In this document: positions 6,558-9,120 of the stretch, in pieces
Layout of the letters: each line of letters opens with the position of its first letter
Position numbering within the stretch: position 1 is the first letter of the stretch
Assembly: GCA_964520785.1 (NCBI GenBank)
Contig: CAZFQG010000226.1
Coordinates: forward strand, 1 to 9,120
Length of the DNA stretch: 9,120 bases
Origin: CAZFQG01 sp964520785
GTDB taxonomy: Bacteria; Planctomycetota; Planctomycetia; Pirellulales; Thermoguttaceae
Direction: 5' to 3'
The notes under the pieces: generated by a model
What the model saw: only the letters and a program-made list of their open reading frames with translations
Told to the model about the DNA's origin: nothing
The model's database searches: none
Translations under genes and position numbers: made by a program

Positions 6558-6784
6558 GGCATGTACTCCTCGAAGCCTTCGAGATGTTCGTCGTCCTCGA
6601 CCAACAGGGTGATCATCCCCTTACACCTCCCCGGCTCCCTCCGCCGGCGCGGTTTCGGCTGGCTCACCAGTTTCGCGACCGGCTCCTCGTTTTCGGTAAT
6701 GACGAGTTCCTCGCCCGGCTCCAACTGACGGATCAATTCCGCCAGCCGTTTCTGAGCTTCTTCCAGGGTAATGGTTGATTGCAT
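6554..6784 (-). CDS. Phd/YefM-type antitoxin partner of the PIN toxin
   Basis: A 76-residue protein. Residues 1-42 match the Phd/YefM DNA-binding fold: ITLEEAQKRLAELIRQLEPG, then EELVITENEEPVAKLV. Residues 50-76 form an acidic tail (GRCKGMITLLVEDDEHLEG) typical of the toxin-wrapping arm in Phd-VapC pairs, where a G-x-x-K-G-x-I phrase is usual. It should neutralise the PIN toxin and repress the pair's own promoter, by family knowledge. ATG at 6784 follows GGA 9 bases upstream. It is first in a two-gene operon. A weak promoter candidate starts at TTGACC (6832-6837), but no good -10 box follows, so regulation is not settled. Nearby AGCCGAGCCGA (6820-6830) is a short direct repeat that could serve as operator. 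Confidence 0.88.
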   Translation of the reverse strand: MQSTITLEEAQKRLAELIRQLEPGEELVITENEEPVAKLVSQPKPRRRREPGRCKGMITLLVEDDEHLEGFEEYMP

Positions 6785-7054
6785 CGAAGAGTTCCAGATG
6801 CCACGATAAATGATCTGTCAGCCGAGCCGAGGGTCAATTCTGTCAAAACGGCACGCGGCGGTCAATAGCCGTGCATGGCGTCCCGGACATGGCGCGCCCA
6901 GGAGAGAAGAGAGCCGGTGGGAGGTGCGGCCTCGACAAACACTCTCCTTTCCAATGCGACTGTCAATATATATCTCCACATATTTTCCACAAGTAGGCCG
7001 GTCCCGCAATAGGTCCCGCATTCTATGGGTGTCCGTTGCATCCTCGTTGCGTCC
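6785..7054. other. Intergenic spacer between the two toxin-antitoxin pairs
   Basis: No supportable gene. It contains an AT-rich patch (6965-6990) in otherwise GC-rich DNA. It also holds two copies of GGTCCCGCA (7000-7008, 7012-7020) three bases apart. A minus-strand pairing TTGTGG / 16 bases / TATATT in the AT-rich patch could be a distal promoter for the Phd-VapC pair, with low confidence. Confidence 0.4.
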
Positions 7055-7056
7055 TC
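7035..7056. repeat. 11-bp tandem repeat at the end of the XRE gene
   Basis: GTTGCATCCTC is followed directly by GTTGCGTCCTC, one mismatch. The second unit overlaps the stop codon of the XRE-family gene. Confidence 0.6.
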
Positions 7057-7405
7057 ATTCGTCCACCAGCGACACCATGAGGTGCTTGCCCACTGCTTCG
7101 GCGTAGCGGATCAACGTCTCGACCGTTGGGTTCGGGCGCTTTCCGGTTTCAAGTTTCGAGAGCGCCGACCGGTCCATGCCGGTGATCTCCGTCATGTCGG
7201 CCAGGCTCAGGCCCCGTTCCTCTCGTGCCGCCTTCAACTGCTTTAGCAACTCCCCCAGGTGATCCCGCGCCGAGACGCGCTCGTGGTGGCGCGCGATGAG
7301 CTCGGGCAGCTCGCCGGCGACCTTGGCGCGGATGTGATTGTAATCGGCCGATTCCTCGGCCGTCAGCCGCCGGTTCCGGGCAACGCGACGTATGGCCATG
7401 ATCAT
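7055..7405 (-). CDS. XRE-family helix-turn-helix antitoxin-like protein
   Basis: A 116-residue protein. The N-terminal half (to about 50) is helical and charged and probably contacts the partner. Residues about 53-108 are a Cro/C1-type helix-turn-helix: LKAAREERGLSLADMTEITG, then MDRSALSKLETGKRPNPTVE, then TLIRYAEAVGKHL. The order of a small toxin-like gene first and an XRE gene second matches HigBA-style pairs, in which the XRE protein binds the toxin and represses the operon. I chose the ATG at 7405 because its A is the last base of the upstream TGA stop (TGATG) and AAGG sits 5 bases before it; the GTG at 7411 and ATG at 7399 are alternatives. The family is certain; the antitoxin role is inferred from context. 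Confidence 0.85.
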   Translation of the reverse strand: MIMAIRRVARNRRLTAEESADYNHIRAKVAGELPELIARHHERVSARDHLGELLKQLKAAREERGLSLADMTEITGMDRSALSKLETGKRPNPTVETLIRYAEAVGKHLMVSLVDE

Positions 7406-7665
7406 CAACACCTTCTGGGAACTTCGTACGCGGTGATCGGGTACACCGTGCCCGCATCGACTCGTTCGTAGACCACCATTATGTGTCGTCCCGCGACGGT
7501 GTCACCGAATACGACCGGCCGGCCGGAAGACCGACTGAAATCCACGTCCGTGAAGTTCTGAAGCACCTGTTCCACTTCTTCCTTTGTAATGCCGTGTTCG
7601 GCACAATGATGCACGTTGCCGTCCGGGTCGGCGTCCATATCCCAGATGATCGCGTGAAACACCAT
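7405..7665 (-). CDS. Small BrnT-like toxin candidate
   Basis: An 86-residue protein beginning MVFHAIIWDMDADPDGNVHH. The text 'IIWD...NVHHCAEHGITKEEVEQVL' aligns by eye with the BrnT-type opening (W-D-x-x-K-x-x-x-N-x-x-K-H-G-I-x-F-E-E-A), and 'GRHIMVVYERVDAGTVYPITAYE' with its closing strands (G-R-x-x-x-V-x-Y ... I-I-S-A-R). The usual catalytic basic residues of BrnT are not all in place: N-H-H-C-A-E-H-G replaces N-x-x-K-H-G. The biochemical activity is therefore uncertain; an RNase-type toxin of the RelE/BrnT superfamily is the best inference. It shares one base with the XRE gene and should be translated with it. ATG at 7665 follows GGGGAAG 7 bases upstream. The promoter is at 7697-7725. Confidence 0.72.
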   Translation of the reverse strand: MVFHAIIWDMDADPDGNVHHCAEHGITKEEVEQVLQNFTDVDFSRSSGRPVVFGDTVAGRHIMVVYERVDAGTVYPITAYEVPRRC

Positions 7666-7696
7666 CCTTCAGCTTCCCCGGCACGGTTGTTGTACT

Positions 7697-7725
7697 ATAA
7701 TACCACACGGCGCCGGAAGAGTCAA
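7697..7725 (-). promoter_or_regulatory. Strong sigma-70-like promoter of the BrnT-like/XRE operon
   Basis: On the minus strand TTGACT (7720-7725) and TATTAT (7697-7702) are separated by exactly 17 bases, each 5 of 6 to consensus. Transcription should start near 7690, leaving a leader of about 25 bases ahead of the ribosome binding site and ATG at 7665. The partner XRE protein would be the expected repressor. Confidence 0.65.
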
Positions 7726-8235
7726 GCCCCGGGGCCCGGTCATGACCAATTACGCAATTCCGGGGCGTTGCCGTGGCGCTTTGCACGGGCTGGCTCGTTC
7801 AGGGCCCGTCGGGCCGAAGAAAGCGGCCCGATCCGGATTGCGCGAGGATGACCGCGGGAGGCAAACAAAAGGTTCTTGCCAGTTCATGCGAGGCTCCGGA
7901 AAAGGTATCGCTTGCCGCTTAATCGCCGCTGGCCATTACACACCCCCCGCGCGGGGCGCCAAGTTCGCTCGCCGGTTCACGTGCGTTTTTGGGTTTTTCT
8001 CGACTCGATGCCCCAAGAGCAAAGAGACCCCACCCCGGCTGCGGGGCGCCAGTCGGGGTGGGGTTGCTCATTTATGGAGGCAGGCATCGTGCGAAAACTG
8101 GCAATAACCGTGGACGCCGGCGCGTATAATCGCGACGTCGGTCACTGCATGCCGTCTCGTCCGAGAGTGGATTCCTTTCGGGAATTGCGTATTCAGTCCT
8201 GGAATTCAGTTGTCCCCGGAATTCAGTGGCGCAGC
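7726..8235. other. Long noncoding stretch with GC-rich hairpins
   Basis: About 500 bases with no supportable gene. The plus-strand frames at 7742-8107 and 7876-8319 lack ribosome binding sites, have no recognisable domain and read as low-complexity Arg/Gly text. It contains an inverted repeat TCGGGCC/GGCCCGA (7809-7815, 7825-7831), a palindrome CCCCGCGCGGGG (7945-7956), the long hairpin at 8027-8064, a repeated GCGGGGCGCCA (7951-7961, 8041-8051), and two GGAATTCAGT copies (about 8201-8210 and 8219-8228). Confidence 0.6.
8027..8064. terminator. 11-bp perfect-stem hairpin, terminator-like
   Basis: ACCCCACCCCG (8027-8037) pairs perfectly with CGGGGTGGGGT (8054-8064) across a 16-base loop. It lies about 170 bases beyond the stop of the minus-strand membrane gene. 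On that strand it is followed by TCTCTTTGCTCTT, pyrimidine-rich but not a pure T-run. It may be a terminator for the RHS/membrane genes or a structured RNA element. Confidence 0.45.
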
Positions 8236-8562
8236 CTACTTCAACACCCGTGGGTCGCCCGAAGCACGGCCTCCCACCACAATCATCTTTCTGGGCTTCT
8301 CGCAAAGGCGAAAAGCTAAAGTAAACAAGAGGAACAGAGGCTCTGGAATCAATAGTATTACGCAGAGCCATTTTGCCCAATATGGGGACGGGCTATTGGT
8401 CCAGAATACCCACAGAAAAATGGGAGCGGGAATGAACAGCACAAGCCAGAAGGCCGAAAGAAACCCACAGAAACGTGCTTTCGGTCTACCAACGATTTCT
8501 CGGGTACTCCAGCCGCCGCCGTGTATAATGGGCACGCCACCTGATTGGGTTCGTTCTGGCAT
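8236..8562 (-). CDS. Small two-helix membrane protein, immunity-protein candidate
   Basis: A 108-residue protein. Residues 1-30 are polar and Gly-rich. Residues 31-54 (RFCGFLSAFWLVLFIPAPIF...) and 62-85 (WAKWLCVILLIPEPLFLLF...) are strong membrane helices separated by a short Ser/Pro loop; each contains an I-P-x-P kink (IPAP, IPEP), an internal similarity. The tail is basic. The ATG at 8562 is preferred over an in-frame TTG at 8601 because a purine-rich AAGGTCGAG precedes it. It lies 110 bases downstream of the RHS gene with a variable tail, same strand. In polymorphic toxin systems the gene directly after the toxin tail usually encodes its immunity protein, so this is a candidate by position. 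No family is recognised, and position is the only evidence for that role. Confidence 0.6.
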   Translation of the reverse strand: MPERTQSGGVPIIHGGGWSTREIVGRPKARFCGFLSAFWLVLFIPAPIFLWVFWTNSPSPYWAKWLCVILLIPEPLFLLFTLAFRLCEKPRKMIVVGGRASGDPRVLK

Positions 8563-8672
8563 GGACTCGACCTTGTGTTCGTGAGAAATCCGTGCGTTCA
8601 AGACAAGCCGGCCAAGGATTCAACTGACTGATGAAAGGACAATCTCGTGGCGCGGCTGTACTCCAATCAGCC

Positions 8673-9120
8673 TCAAGGAGCTAGATTCTGGGGATTGCAA
8701 AAAAACACCATACAGCACAGCCCCATAGCGACGTACATCGTGGAACACTCCATGGCGTCAAGCTCGAATATCCTCCAACAAAGCTTCAGTTGACGCTCCC
8801 GTATCCTCCGATTACATATCTTATTGGCTGCGTCCAGACACGCCTCCAATGCTTCGTTCGCACCGTCGAGGCAGTGCTTGTACATTACGGAAACAAAAGC
8901 AACACAGGTAAGTTGGCGGTAAAGCTGATCTTTCTCTTCGTCACTGAGTGGCCACAACCCCGTAGGATCAGTCTGCAGCGTTGGCTTGTTACCCAGGTAT
9001 TCGTATAGGTTCATCCCGCCGATGAGAGCTGGACCACGGTTCAGGTCCTCGCGGAATCCAACTGGACCGTGTCCTTTCGGCAACCGTGCAAGACTCGTCC
9101 CAGGCGGTTTGGTATCATTC
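8673..9120 (-). CDS. C-terminus of an RHS-family protein with Cys-rich variable tail (cut by right edge)
   Basis: The frame is open from the right edge to a TGA at 8673; an internal TTG at 9083 is not a credible start. The conserved end of the RHS shell is clear: GGMNLYEYLGNKPTLQTDPTG, the usual boundary before the variable C-terminal region. The preceding 'RGPALIGG' resembles a worn R-D-P-x-G-x-I-G-G, and the sequence before it no longer reads like the core, so the upstream part may be damaged or diverged. The tail after DPTGLW is about 95 residues, helical, with nine cysteines, ending in a hydrophobic CSTMYVAMGLCCMVFFC stretch. In RHS proteins this region is often a toxin or adhesion domain; I recognise no catalytic motif here. 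The small membrane protein follows downstream. Confidence 0.78.
   Translation of the reverse strand, partial: NDTKPPGTSLARLPKGHGPVGFREDLNRGPALIGGMNLYEYLGNKPTLQTDPTGLWPLSDEEKDQLYRQLTCVAFVSVMYKHCLDGANEALEACLDAANKICNRRIRERQLKLCWRIFELDAMECSTMYVAMGLCCMVFFCNPQNLAP

Noticed and set aside
7742..8107. 121-codon plus-strand frame in the long gap
   Set aside because: It lacks a ribosome binding site, the composition is low-complexity and it spans strong hairpins; no family features.
8072..8380. 102-codon minus-strand frame overlapping the small membrane protein
   Set aside because: It overlaps the better-supported two-helix frame and has no hydrophobic or domain pattern.
1..9120. CRISPR array, tRNA or rRNA genes
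   Set aside because: No regularly spaced repeats, no cloverleaf with a T-loop GTTCGAATC-type signature, and no rRNA core sequences were seen.

Overview
The window looks like accessory chromosome sequence from a planctomycete or close relative. This is inferred from family content, not from a marker gene. It holds a secreted protein with two dockerin-like calcium repeats and a C-terminal PEP-CTERM sorting signal, RHS/YD-repeat fragments with the core wording common in planctomycetes, a lipoprotein-like LolA-type plus thioredoxin protein, and GC-rich DNA with small toxin-antitoxin pairs. Every supported host gene lies on the minus strand. The only plus-strand gene is a transposase.

Layout from left to right: (1) a probable gene start running off the left edge (1-87). 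(2) A secreted dockerin/PEP-CTERM protein (297-1301) with a good promoter upstream. (3) A decayed RHS fragment carrying the RHS core (1502-2102). (4) A four-helix membrane protein (2114-2527). (5) A large gene (2610-5554) for a lipoprotein-like protein with a LolA/DUF2092-type front half and a thioredoxin-like back half, split by a complete 1,017-bp IS1595-family element (3572-4588). The element has 25-bp perfect terminal inverted repeats and 8-bp target duplications. Removing it with one duplication copy restores one uninterrupted 639-codon frame. The element's own transposase is broken by a one-base frameshift. (6) A second RHS fragment (5693-5932) sharing a 106-bp repeat with the first. (7) Two type II toxin-antitoxin-like pairs: Phd/VapC-PIN (6171-6784) and a BrnT-like protein with an XRE-family partner (7055-7665), the latter with a clear sigma-70-type promoter. 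(8) A roughly 570-bp noncoding stretch with GC-rich hairpins. (9) A small two-helix membrane protein (8236-8562) directly downstream of a third RHS piece with a cysteine-rich variable tail (8673 to the right edge), an order typical of polymorphic toxin plus immunity pairs.

The picture is a repeatedly rearranged accessory region: scattered RHS pieces, a well-preserved IS insertion, and TA modules. The best-supported observation is the IS-split gene. The most speculative but interesting is the RHS tail and its neighbouring membrane protein.
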